NCBI GenBank assembly: GCA_009908885.1
Contig: JAAAOL010000111.1
Span: forward strand, 1 to 6,257
Origin: Bacteroidota bacterium
GTDB taxonomy: Bacteria > Bacteroidota > Rhodothermia > Rhodothermales > JAAAOL01
DNA length: 6,257 nucleotides
Direction: 5' to 3'
The first letter of the stretch is position 1; each line of letters opens with the position of its first letter. Positions 1 to 5,532 of this stretch are shown here, piece by piece. The translations under genes were made by a program, and so were the position numbers. The notes below the pieces were generated by a model that was given only the letters and a program-made list of their open reading frames with translations, did no database searches and was not told where the DNA came from.

Positions 1-259
1 CGGGAATGGAGCACAAAAAGAGCAGGACGAACCAGCGCGGGGACCGGGTGAGCAGCGAGGTGCCGCGCCGCCGCAGGACGAGCGCATCGACGGTGAGGAT
101 GTACCCGAGCCAGAGCGGAAAGAAGAGCAGGTGCGTGCGCAGCCCGGTGAGGCCCCAGTTGAGCGCCCAGAACACGGCGACGAGGACGAGCCCCAGCCAG
201 CCATGCACGGCCCAGCCGAAGACGGTCCGGGGGCGAGGCAGCTTGGCGGTCTCAGACAT
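1..259 (-). CDS. Multi-pass membrane protein, 5' part only (truncated by window edge)
   Basis: An open frame runs leftward from an ATG at 259-257 to the window edge with no stop, giving the first 86 residues. The start is MSETAKLPRPRTVFGW. A hydrophobic segment follows at about residues 14-36, a second at about 43-62, and a third begins near 77, separated by short basic loops (RRR at 63-65, TRSPR at 71-75). The pattern is that of a polytopic inner-membrane protein with a short cytoplasmic N-terminus. Third codon positions are almost all G or C, as in the other real genes. No Shine-Dalgarno sequence precedes the ATG. I do not recognise the family with confidence and assign no function. It is divergent from the lipoprotein gene to its right. 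Confidence 0.72.
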   Translation of the reverse strand, partial: MSETAKLPRPRTVFGWAVHGWLGLVLVAVFWALNWGLTGLRTHLLFFPLWLGYILTVDALVLRRRGTSLLTRSPRWFVLLFLCSIP

Positions 260-286
260 ACGCGGGCAACAGTCGGTCGGCGTCAG

Positions 287-331
287 CGAGTTGCACTCGG
301 CGCACGCAGGGGGCGTTCCCCGCCGTGCGTC
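287..331. repeat. Two adjacent hairpins in the leader of the membrane-protein gene
   Basis: CGAGT (287-291) and ACTCG (295-299) form a 5-bp stem with a 3-base loop. Directly next to it, CGCACG (301-306) pairs perfectly with CGTGCG (324-329). That stem can extend outward by a G-U pair and a G-C pair, and inward, across a 2x2 internal loop, by GGGG/CCCC around a 5-base loop. The pair sits 28-72 bases upstream of the leftward start at 259, so it could be in that gene's untranslated leader. Neither strand has a T-run after the stem, so it is not a standard intrinsic terminator. Any regulatory role is a guess. Confidence 0.35.
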
Positions 332-452
332 CAGGCTACGCGGGATTATTCCGGCCCTGTCGCAGCCTCAGGAACCACGCTCCGCCCGCGGGCCTACGAC
401 GTATGATACTGATTCGGCGTGTTGATGTCTGGATCCTGATGTCGCCTGTCGT

Positions 453-480
453 GGACCGTGGTGCGTGGTCCGTGGTTCGT
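453..480 (+). repeat. Four-unit heptamer tandem array, GGNNCGT type
   Basis: Four consecutive 7-base units are seen: GGACCGT, GGTGCGT, GGTCCGT and GGTTCGT. The GG start and CGT end are invariant and the middle two bases vary. The period is not a multiple of three, which argues against coding. The array resembles the short tandemly repeated heptamers known from intergenic DNA of cyanobacteria and some other bacteria. Its reverse complement (ACGNNCC) is related to the array at 517-544. Confidence 0.6.
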
Positions 481-516
481 GATGGGCATAGGCTATCGCT
501 CCAGCACCGCATGTTC

Positions 517-544
517 ACGCAATACGAAACACGCAACACGAAGC
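517..544 (+). repeat. Four-unit heptamer tandem array, ACGNANN type
   Basis: Four consecutive 7-base units are seen: ACGCAAT, ACGAAAC, ACGCAAC and ACGAAGC. All begin with ACG, followed by alternating CA and AA. This is a second array of the same period, 36 bases after the first and in the opposite orientation. Read on the minus strand the units end in CGT like those at 453-480, and about 19 of 28 positions agree when the arrays are aligned unit by unit. The two could therefore pair imperfectly as a long stem. It lies 90 bases upstream of the lipoprotein start. Confidence 0.6.
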
Positions 545-634
545 TATACGGACATCGCCAAGCGAAAACGGTATCACACGCCATGTCCACCAAGAACCGG
601 TCCCTCCTTCTGCTCTCACCTGCCGCATCCGACT

Positions 635-1048
635 ATGCCTTCCCCGCGCACGTCGACCCGCTCGCTCCGTGTCCTGCTGTTTTTGTGCCTCCTCCTTCCA
701 GCGCTGGGATGTGCCAGCAGCAACCAGACCGAGGAACGTAGCCTCAGCGACGTGGTGGAGGCCTTGCGGGAGGAGGGCGTCCGCATGCAGGTGGCCGGGC
801 CCGTCAGCCAGGAGGTGCTGTCCGCGCCCGGCCAGGCCTACACGACCGATGGGGGTACGATGCAGCTCTACGTGTACCGGAGTGAAACCTCGGCCACGCT
901 GGACGCCCAACAGCTGAAGGGGCGCGGCCAGCCAACGGGCGATCAGTCGTCGTACTTCCAGGGCGGCAACGTGATCGCCCTCTACTTCGGCGATGCCGTG
1001 GACGTCGAACGCGCCCTGTCGGAAGTCGTCGGCCCGCGTATCTTCTGA
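635..1048 (+). CDS. Small predicted lipoprotein, unknown function
   Basis: A 137-residue protein. The N-terminus has basic residues (R5, R9, R12), a hydrophobic core at about residues 13-22 and the sequence Ala-Leu-Gly-Cys at 23-26. This is an acceptable lipobox, with Cys26 as the lipidated residue after signal peptidase II cleavage, followed by a Ser/Asn/Gln-rich linker. The mature part has a predicted helix at about 36-48, a strand-helix unit near 76-94 (MQLYVYRSE) and a strand-helix unit at 112-133 (NVIALYFGD, then a helix). This is a compact alpha/beta fold of a kind common in small uncharacterised bacterial lipoproteins. The frame is open further upstream to 458, but that part crosses the heptamer repeats and would bury the signal peptide. 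The ATG at 635 puts the signal peptide at the N-terminus, so I chose it. There is no clear ribosome binding site. The next gene follows on the same strand after 87 bases, so co-transcription is possible but not shown. Confidence 0.8.
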   Translation: MPSPRTSTRSLRVLLFLCLLLPALGCASSNQTEERSLSDVVEALREEGVRMQVAGPVSQEVLSAPGQAYTTDGGTMQLYVYRSETSATLDAQQLKGRGQPTGDQSSYFQGGNVIALYFGDAVDVERALSEVVGPRIF

Positions 1049-1135
1049 GCGTGGCGCCCTCAGGATGATGTAGGGGATCCAACCACACCCACACCCAGGA
1101 CTTACTTACAACGGGTACTGCGTTCGGCGTGTACT

Positions 1136-2830
1136 ATGAGGGTGTGTAGCTCTCCCGCCGACCCGCGCGCCGCCATGTATTCTTCCACGTTCCTCACGCC
1201 GCTCGAGTCGGGATTCGTTCCGCCGGTGGACCTGGCCCGCGGCTACGCCGAGGGCACGCCCGCTCCCGAGCCCCCGCCGCCCGAAGCGGGTTCGACGCAG
1301 GAGCGATTCGACCAGTTGCAGGAGCACCTGACGACGCAGTTCGAGGAGATTTTTCCCCATCGGCGTTCGCCGCGCACGGTGGTCGTGGTGCCCAGCCTGT
1401 CGCTCCACCCGGAGGAATTGCGCAAGATCGACGGCGTGCACCACTACGAAGAGCGGATGCTGTGCCTGCTGATGCTCCTGCGGCTCCCACGCACGCACCT
1501 CATCTACGTGACGAGTCAGCCCATCTCCCCGGCCATCATCGACTACTACCTGCACCTCCTGCCGGGCATCCCCGTCAACCACGCCCGGCAGCGGCTCTCG
1601 CTGCTGAGCTGCTACGACGCCTCGACGGTGCCGCTGACCCAGAAGATTCTCGACCGCCCCCGGCTCCTGCGTCGGATTCGGGACGACATCCCCGACCCGG
1701 AGCGCGCCCATCTGACTTGTTTCAATGCCACGCGCCTGGAGCGCGACCTCGCCCTCACCCTCGGCATTCCCCTCTACGCCAACGATCCCGCACTCGCCCA
1801 TCTGGGCACCAAGACGGGCAGCCGTCAGGTCTTCAAGGAGGCCGGGATCAACCTGCCGGACGGGTTCGAAGACCTGCGCGATACGACCGACATGATCGAC
1901 GCGCTGGCCCAGCTAAAGCATCGGCATCCCGACCTGCACCGCGCCGTCGTCAAGCTGAATGAGGGCTTCTCCGGCGAGGGCAACGCCCTCTACACGTTCG
2001 ACGCCGACTGCCCCGTAGATACGCTTCAGGGAACGCGGCAATGGCTCCGCCAACGCCTGCCCCAGCACCTTCAGTTCGAGGCCAAGAGCGAGACGTGGGA
2101 CCACTTCACCACGCAGTACGACGACATGGGCGGCATCGTGGAGAGCTTCATCGAGGGCAAGGACAAGCGCTCCCCGTCCTCCCAATGCCGCATCAACCCG
2201 TCGGGCGAGCCCGAGTCGATCTCGACGCACGACCAGGTGCTCGGCGGTCCGTCCGGCCAGATCTTCCTCGGCTGCACGTTTCCGGCCCGCCCGGCCTACC
2301 GGTTGGAGATCCAGGAGGCCGGCATGCGCGTCGCTGAGGTGCTCCAGCGGCACAACGCCCTGGGCCGCTTCGGGGTGGACTTCATCTCGGTACGTGACGG
2401 CGACAGCTGGACCCACTACGCCATCGAGATCAACCTGCGCAAGGGCGGCACCACGCACCCGTTCCTGATGCTACAATTCCTCACCGCAGGCACGTACGAT
2501 CCGGAAACGGGCCTCTACCGGACGCCCTCCGGCCAGCCGCGCTACTACTACGCCTCCGACAACTTGCGGAGCGAGGACTATGTCGGCCTGACGCCGAACG
2601 ATCTGATCGACATCGCCGTGTGCTACGGCCTCCACTTCCACGGCGCCACGCAGCAGGGCGTCATGTTTCACCTGATCGGGGCGCTCTCCGAGTTCGGCAA
2701 GCTGGGCGTCGTCTGCATCGGTGACAGCCCGACCCGGGCGCAGGCGTTCTACGATCACACGGTAGACGTCCTGGACTGTGAAGCCCACCGCTCGTTCGAG
2801 CAGCACGAAGACGCTTCTGGATGTGCGTGA
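1136..2830 (+). CDS. PGM1-related ATP-grasp peptide/carboxylate-amine ligase
   Basis: A 564-residue protein matching the layout of PGM1-related peptide ligases. Such enzymes activate a carboxylate as an acyl phosphate with ATP and couple it to an amine. In pheganomycin biosynthesis PGM1 attaches an unusual amino acid to a ribosomal peptide; the substrates here are unknown. A Pro/Glu-rich N-terminal tail (about 38-55) precedes the pre-ATP-grasp region (about 80-220, TVVVVPSLSL at 81-90). The ATP-grasp core spans about 225-445. It has VVKLNEGFSGEGN at 271-283 with the expected ATP-binding Lys273 and a glycine-rich loop, IVESFIEG at 334-341, FGVDFISV around Asp415, and IEINLRKGGTTHP with likely metal ligands Glu431 and Asn433. 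A PGM1-type C-terminal region covers about 483-545, including GLHFHG at 498-503. All expected catalytic features appear intact. It looks soluble and cytoplasmic. No Shine-Dalgarno precedes the ATG at 1136 or Met14 at 1175, so the true start may be 1175. The first 13 codons look less gene-like. It is convergent with the USP operon. Confidence 0.85.
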   Translation: MRVCSSPADPRAAMYSSTFLTPLESGFVPPVDLARGYAEGTPAPEPPPPEAGSTQERFDQLQEHLTTQFEEIFPHRRSPRTVVVVPSLSLHPEELRKIDGVHHYEERMLCLLMLLRLPRTHLIYVTSQPISPAIIDYYLHLLPGIPVNHARQRLSLLSCYDASTVPLTQKILDRPRLLRRIRDDIPDPERAHLTCFNATRLERDLALTLGIPLYANDPALAHLGTKTGSRQVFKEAGINLPDGFEDLRDTTDMIDALAQLKHRHPDLHRAVVKLNEGFSGEGNALYTFDADCPVDTLQGTRQWLRQRLPQHLQFEAKSETWDHFTTQYDDMGGIVESFIEGKDKRSPSSQCRINPSGEPESISTHDQVLGGPSGQIFLGCTFPARPAYRLEIQEAGMRVAEVLQRHNALGRFGVDFISVRDGDSWTHYAIEINLRKGGTTHPFLMLQFLTAGTYDPETGLYRTPSGQPRYYYASDNLRSEDYVGLTPNDLIDIAVCYGLHFHGATQQGVMFHLIGALSEFGKLGVVCIGDSPTRAQAFYDHTVDVLDCEAHRSFEQHEDASGCA

Positions 2831-2902
2831 GCTGCCAGGCGGAGGGGCCGTGCCGCGGCTTCCTATGGATCGGGCACCGGACGCCCCCGAGGCTCCTCGC
2901 CC
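2831..2902. other. Convergent 72-base gap, no clear terminator
   Basis: The ligase gene and the USP operon converge here, so transcription from both sides should end in or near this gap. I see only a short CGAG/CTCG stem with a 4-base loop at about 2889-2900 and no T-run on either strand. Termination may be Rho-dependent or lie inside the opposing gene. Confidence 0.3.
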
Positions 2903-3880
2903 TCAGGACACCGCCTTCCTTCCTGGAAATGTCATCCTCCGGGTGGGGCTGAGGTCGGAAAGCGTAGCGCCGGACGTGGCCGGTGCGCCGCGAACCGTGA
3001 GCACGGAGCACGGCGAGGAGCGCACGACGCGGTCCGCCACCTCACCCAGCAGGTCCTGCCCTTGCTCGGCATACGCTCCGATCAGGACGAGATCGGGAGA
3101 GCGCTCTTGAATCGCCCCCTGAATCTCGCGGTGCGGAATGCCCGTGGCGAGATGGAAGTCCACCGAGACCGTCGCGCCCGGCGTGTTGTCGTAGGCGGCG
3201 ATGAGGTCGGCGCGGGTTGTTGCAGCAGGCGGCGGCGTGCCCTTGTCGTTCGCATGACCGTTGGTCTGGGCGTGGCCATTGGTTGCGGGCTCCGACGACG
3301 TCACGTGGAGCACGTCCAGGTGCGCGTCGTGCAGCGCGGCCAGGTCGCGGGCCTGCGTCAGGGCCAGCACCGACAGCGGCGAGTAGTCGAAAGGAACGAG
3401 GATGGTATGGATGCTCTCCGGCGTGCGGGCCAGCCGCTGCACCACCGTGAGCACCGGCACGTCGGCATGGCGCACCACCTGCCCGGCCGTCTGTCCGAGC
3501 AGATTGAGGCGTCCGCCCCGGCTCAGGTACCGATGGGCCAGGTTGTCGCCGTGCGTCCCGATGCTGATCAAATCGATCTGGTGCGTCTCGGCATAGTGTA
3601 GGATGGCCTGGGCCGGGTCGGCATGCTGCGTCAGCATCCGGCGGATCTTGAGGGGACGCCAGGTCTTGCCCGACGCATGAAGATCATGCACGCCGCCGAC
3701 CGACGCCCGGTCGAGCCAGCGTTCCAGGTGCCGCCGATGGGACGACCGCCCCGGCGGAGCGACGTGCAGCACATGCACCTCGGCCCCATACCCCTGCGCG
3801 AGCCGAAGGCCCTGGCGATAGGCCCCTTCCGCACATACGGAAAAGTCCGTGGGGATTAAGAGTCGCTTGAATGGATACAT
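2903..3880 (-). CDS. Tandem-domain universal stress protein, degenerate nucleotide sites
   Basis: A 325-residue cytoplasmic protein with two USP domains. Domain 1 (about 1-150) opens with YPFKRLLIPTDFS and ends with DVPVLTV. Domain 2 (about 157-297) opens with IHTILVPFDYS and ends with CSVLTV. USPs are dimeric alpha/beta proteins that help cells survive starvation, oxidative and other stress. The usual ATP-binding signature (Gly, two residues, Gly, nine residues, Gly-Ser/Thr) is altered in both domains. In domain 1, GTHG (108-111) is followed by 17 residues and then Gly129-Gln130. In domain 2 the site reads GAYA (268-271) with Gly279-Glu280, lacking the second Gly and the Ser/Thr. ATP binding is therefore doubtful. 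Domain 2 carries an inserted low-complexity linker at about 195-222 with a repeated TNGHA, and the protein ends in a 25-residue Ser/Thr/Arg-rich tail. The start is supported by a strong Shine-Dalgarno. It is second in an operon, 23 bases after the upstream USP gene. Confidence 0.9.
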   Translation of the reverse strand: MYPFKRLLIPTDFSVCAEGAYRQGLRLAQGYGAEVHVLHVAPPGRSSHRRHLERWLDRASVGGVHDLHASGKTWRPLKIRRMLTQHADPAQAILHYAETHQIDLISIGTHGDNLAHRYLSRGGRLNLLGQTAGQVVRHADVPVLTVVQRLARTPESIHTILVPFDYSPLSVLALTQARDLAALHDAHLDVLHVTSSEPATNGHAQTNGHANDKGTPPPAATTRADLIAAYDNTPGATVSVDFHLATGIPHREIQGAIQERSPDLVLIGAYAEQGQDLLGEVADRVVRSSPCSVLTVRGAPATSGATLSDLSPTRRMTFPGRKAVS

Positions 3881-3885
3881 GACCG

Positions 3886-3891
3886 TCCTCC
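3886..3891 (-). promoter_or_regulatory. Shine-Dalgarno site of the second USP gene
   Basis: On the minus strand GGAGGA lies 5 bases before the ATG at 3880-3878. It is the only strong ribosome binding site next to any start in the window and lies in the 23-base gap after the upstream USP stop. It fixes the start of this gene and suggests independent ribosome loading on the second cistron. Confidence 0.75.
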
Positions 3892-3903
3892 GTGCTCAAC
3901 CAC

Positions 3904-4875
3904 TCATGAATGTTCGGGGGTCAGCGTCGCGGCATCGGCGGCATCGGCATCCTCAGCGAGGAGCGTCTTGCCGAAGGCTTTGACCGTCAGGACCGGGACC
4001 GAGGCCCGGCGAACGACCTTCTCCGCCACGCTGCCCATGAAGAAGTGCTCCAGCCCACGCAGGCCGTGCGTCGACATGATGATGAGGTCGCTGCCCACCT
4101 CTTCGGCAAAGTCGATGATGGTGCGGGCAGCATGTCCGTCGCGCACGTGGTAGTCTGTCTTCACCCCGTCCTCCGGGGTCGATTCGTCCATCTGGCGCAT
4201 CTCCGCGATCGCCTTCTGGTCGATCTCCGGATCGATGTCGTAGATCGACTGGGCGGCGATGGTATAGAAGGCCGGATGCAGGTCGTCCTCGATCACGTGC
4301 AACAGGTCGAGGCGCGCGTCTGCGAGCTTGGCAAAGGCCTTCGCGGTGCGCAGGGCCGCCTTCGAGTACTTGGAAAAGTCGATGGGCACGAGGATGGACC
4401 GCACCGTGCCGGGAACGTCGTCCGCTGCCCCGGGCTTCCGCACCGTCAGCACGGAGCACGGCGCCGTCCGCAGCACCTCGTTGGCGACGCTGCCGAGCAG
4501 CAGGCGCCGCAGGCCCCGCCGCCCATGGGTGCTCATGACGATGAGGTCGATGTCCTCATCGTCCGCATAGTTGACCAGGGCCGGGGCCGGAGCCACGTCC
4601 CGAATGATGCGGTGGACGATGGTGATTTCGGTGTCTTCGTAGTGGGCCACGCCGCGCTCCAGGTCGACCGAGAGGCCGAGGTCGCGCAGGGCCCGGGCAA
4701 AGGAGGTTTCCTTGCTTCGCTCGGGGGGCGGGGCGTCGTCGCCGTAGAGCACCTCGGCAAAGACCAGATGCAACTCGGCCTCACAGGTCGACGCCACCTT
4801 CAGGGCGTACCGCATGGCGTGCTCGGAGAAGTCCGAAAAATCATGCGGAACCAGTATCTTCTGTATCTGCAGCAT
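3904..4875 (-). CDS. Tandem-domain universal stress protein, ATP-binding type
   Basis: A 323-residue cytoplasmic protein with two USP domains, first gene of the two-gene USP operon. Domain 1 (about 1-147) starts with MLQIQKILVPHDFS. Its STHGRRGLRRLLLGS (115-129) is the nucleotide-binding signature with Ser at the first Gly, a common variant, followed by CSVLTV. Domain 2 (about 157-300) starts with RSILVPIDFS, has STHGLRGLEHFFMGS (268-282) with the same spacing, then VPVLTV. Both halves keep the final Gly-Ser that contacts the ATP phosphates in family structures, so this protein probably binds ATP, unlike its operon partner. The C-terminal tail (about 306-323) is acidic and Ala-rich. I chose the ATG at 4875 because the first USP strand begins four residues later. 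The frame also allows an ATG at 4908, adding 11 residues not typical of the family. Neither has a Shine-Dalgarno. Likely stress-induced from the long upstream gap, but no promoter is certain. Confidence 0.9.
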   Translation of the reverse strand: MLQIQKILVPHDFSDFSEHAMRYALKVASTCEAELHLVFAEVLYGDDAPPPERSKETSFARALRDLGLSVDLERGVAHYEDTEITIVHRIIRDVAPAPALVNYADDEDIDLIVMSTHGRRGLRRLLLGSVANEVLRTAPCSVLTVRKPGAADDVPGTVRSILVPIDFSKYSKAALRTAKAFAKLADARLDLLHVIEDDLHPAFYTIAAQSIYDIDPEIDQKAIAEMRQMDESTPEDGVKTDYHVRDGHAARTIIDFAEEVGSDLIIMSTHGLRGLEHFFMGSVAEKVVRRASVPVLTVKAFGKTLLAEDADAADAATLTPEHS

Positions 4876-5110
4876 GGGCTGAGATGGATGGTGTGCACGT
4901 GACGACATCTCGCAGAAGGTATGCCCTCCCTACTTAGATCTGTGACGGGAAGGAGACCCCAGCAGATGCGGGTGGTGGCCGGGCACGGTGTAAGGGATTC
5001 CCCCACAGCCGGAGTGTGCCCTCGTCGGTGGTCACCTACCGGGCGCGGCGACGCGGTAAGCCGGGCACCCTATATCCTGGACCGTGAATCGATTGGTGAA
5101 TACCGTCGAT

Positions 5111-5128
5111 GCTGCTCGAAATAGCAGC
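5111..5128. repeat. 6-bp hairpin
   Basis: GCTGCT (5111-5116) and AGCAGC (5123-5128) are perfect complements around the 6-base loop CGAAAT. It lies about 235 bases upstream of the USP operon start. There is no T-run of note on either side. It could be an RNA hairpin or an operator half-site pair; the arms are short enough to be chance. Confidence 0.3.
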
Positions 5129-5210
5129 TTGGCCCCAGAATACGGCAGGCGACGGGGCACCACTGAGGGGTTTTGGGGCGCGGTGCCTGTGAGAAGTCCC
5201 CGACGTTCCG

Positions 5211-5250
5211 TGTGGGGAAAATGCCCACGTCGCGGACCTGCTTCCCCACA
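5211..5250. repeat. 9-bp perfect inverted repeat with 22-base spacer
   Basis: TGTGGGGAA (5211-5219) is exactly complementary to TTCCCCACA (5242-5250). The spacer is 22 bases, long for a terminator but suited to a stem-loop RNA or a two-site operator with centres about three helical turns apart. It lies about 340 bases upstream of the USP operon start, in DNA with no gene. Confidence 0.45.
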
Positions 5251-5418
5251 GGAAGCCGATGACCGCTACCGGCCGGATGAGGTGCAATGCCGGGACGACC
5301 AGGGTGGGTGAGGCGATTCCGATGGATGACGTCCGCATCTCGATGCCGCCCGTCGTTCGTGGCACCACCTTAACCCGTTTTGGCTTGGCGATGTAAGGAT
5401 AGGTGATGAGATCGGGTG

Positions 5419-5447
5419 GTAGAGACGCCTCGGCGAGGCGTCTTTAC
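5419..5447. repeat. REP-like hairpin, 13-bp arms, GTAGAGACG type
   Basis: GTAGAGACGCCTC (5419-5431) and GAGGCGTCTTTAC (5435-5447) pair over 13 positions with one G-T wobble and a 3-base loop GGC. It begins about 86 bases beyond the stop of the response regulator. Neither strand has a T-run after the stem, so it is not a textbook intrinsic terminator, though it could stabilise mRNA 3' ends or halt convergent reads. From memory, short hairpins starting GTAGAGACG and ending CGTCTCTAC are dispersed in cyanobacterial and Chloroflexi genomes, so a repetitive-element origin is plausible. Confidence 0.6.
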
Positions 5448-5532
5448 GGTGTCATGTGCGATCAATATCGTCTTGGTCTATCCCGACCTATCGAAACCGA
5501 ATCAGTATTACGCCGAACGCCAGAGGCACACC

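Larger units (their letters stand above)
260..634. other. Divergent intergenic region with hairpins and heptamer arrays
   Basis: These 375 bases separate the divergent membrane-protein and lipoprotein genes. Frames crossing the stretch show poor codon quality and run through period-7 repeats that shift phase, so I regard it as non-coding. It contains two adjacent hairpins (287-331), a 10-base perfect palindrome GCCCGCGGGC (384-393) and two heptamer arrays (453-480 and 517-544). Promoters for both flanking genes should lie here, but I see no convincing -35/-10 pair. Confidence 0.6.
4876..5532. other. Long non-coding gap between USP operon and response regulator
   Basis: About 650 bases lie between the stop of the response regulator and the start of the USP operon, both on the minus strand. 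Frames here, the longest being 110 codons on the minus strand (5036-5368), give Pro/Ser/Arg-rich sequence with no recognisable domain, so I treat the stretch as non-coding. It holds a 6-bp hairpin (5111-5128), a 9-bp inverted repeat (5211-5250) and a 13-bp-arm hairpin (5419-5447). GGCACC (5156-5161) and GGTGCC (5182-5187) are also complementary. The part from about 5360 to 5530 looks more AT-rich than the rest. A USP promoter should lie here. The minus strand has GGATATAGGG at about 5069-5078, a possible -10 region, but no convincing partner at -35. Confidence 0.5.

Noticed and set aside
6..425. 139-codon plus-strand frame at the left end
   Set aside because: It is antisense to the membrane-protein gene, whose hydrophobic segments are clear on the minus strand. 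The translation here is Arg/Ser-rich and featureless.
458..634. N-terminal extension of the lipoprotein gene
   Set aside because: It would run through the heptamer repeats and place the lipoprotein signal peptide 59 residues inside the protein.
1106..1137. Possible promoter before the ligase (TTACAA and TACTAT)
   Set aside because: The spacing is 20 bases, the match to consensus is weak, and the -10 would overlap the first ATG.
1106..1801. 231-codon minus-strand frame opposite the ligase gene
   Set aside because: It is an antisense shadow. The plus strand carries well-conserved ATP-grasp family motifs.
3062..3601. 179-codon plus-strand frame opposite the second USP gene
   Set aside because: It is an antisense shadow with Arg/Val-rich composition. 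The minus strand encodes two USP domains.
3910..4902. 330-codon open frame on the plus strand opposite the first USP gene
   Set aside because: It is the antisense shadow of a clear USP gene in GC-rich DNA. Its translation is Arg/His/Gly-rich with no recognisable domain.
5036..5368. 110-codon minus-strand frame in the long gap
   Set aside because: It shows no domain, no ribosome binding site and a composition like random GC-rich DNA, and it crosses the inverted repeats. It is kept only as a possibility to be checked by a translated search.
5419..5447. Hairpin as an intrinsic terminator of the response regulator
   Set aside because: No run of T follows the stem in either direction, so it is annotated as a repeat-like hairpin instead.
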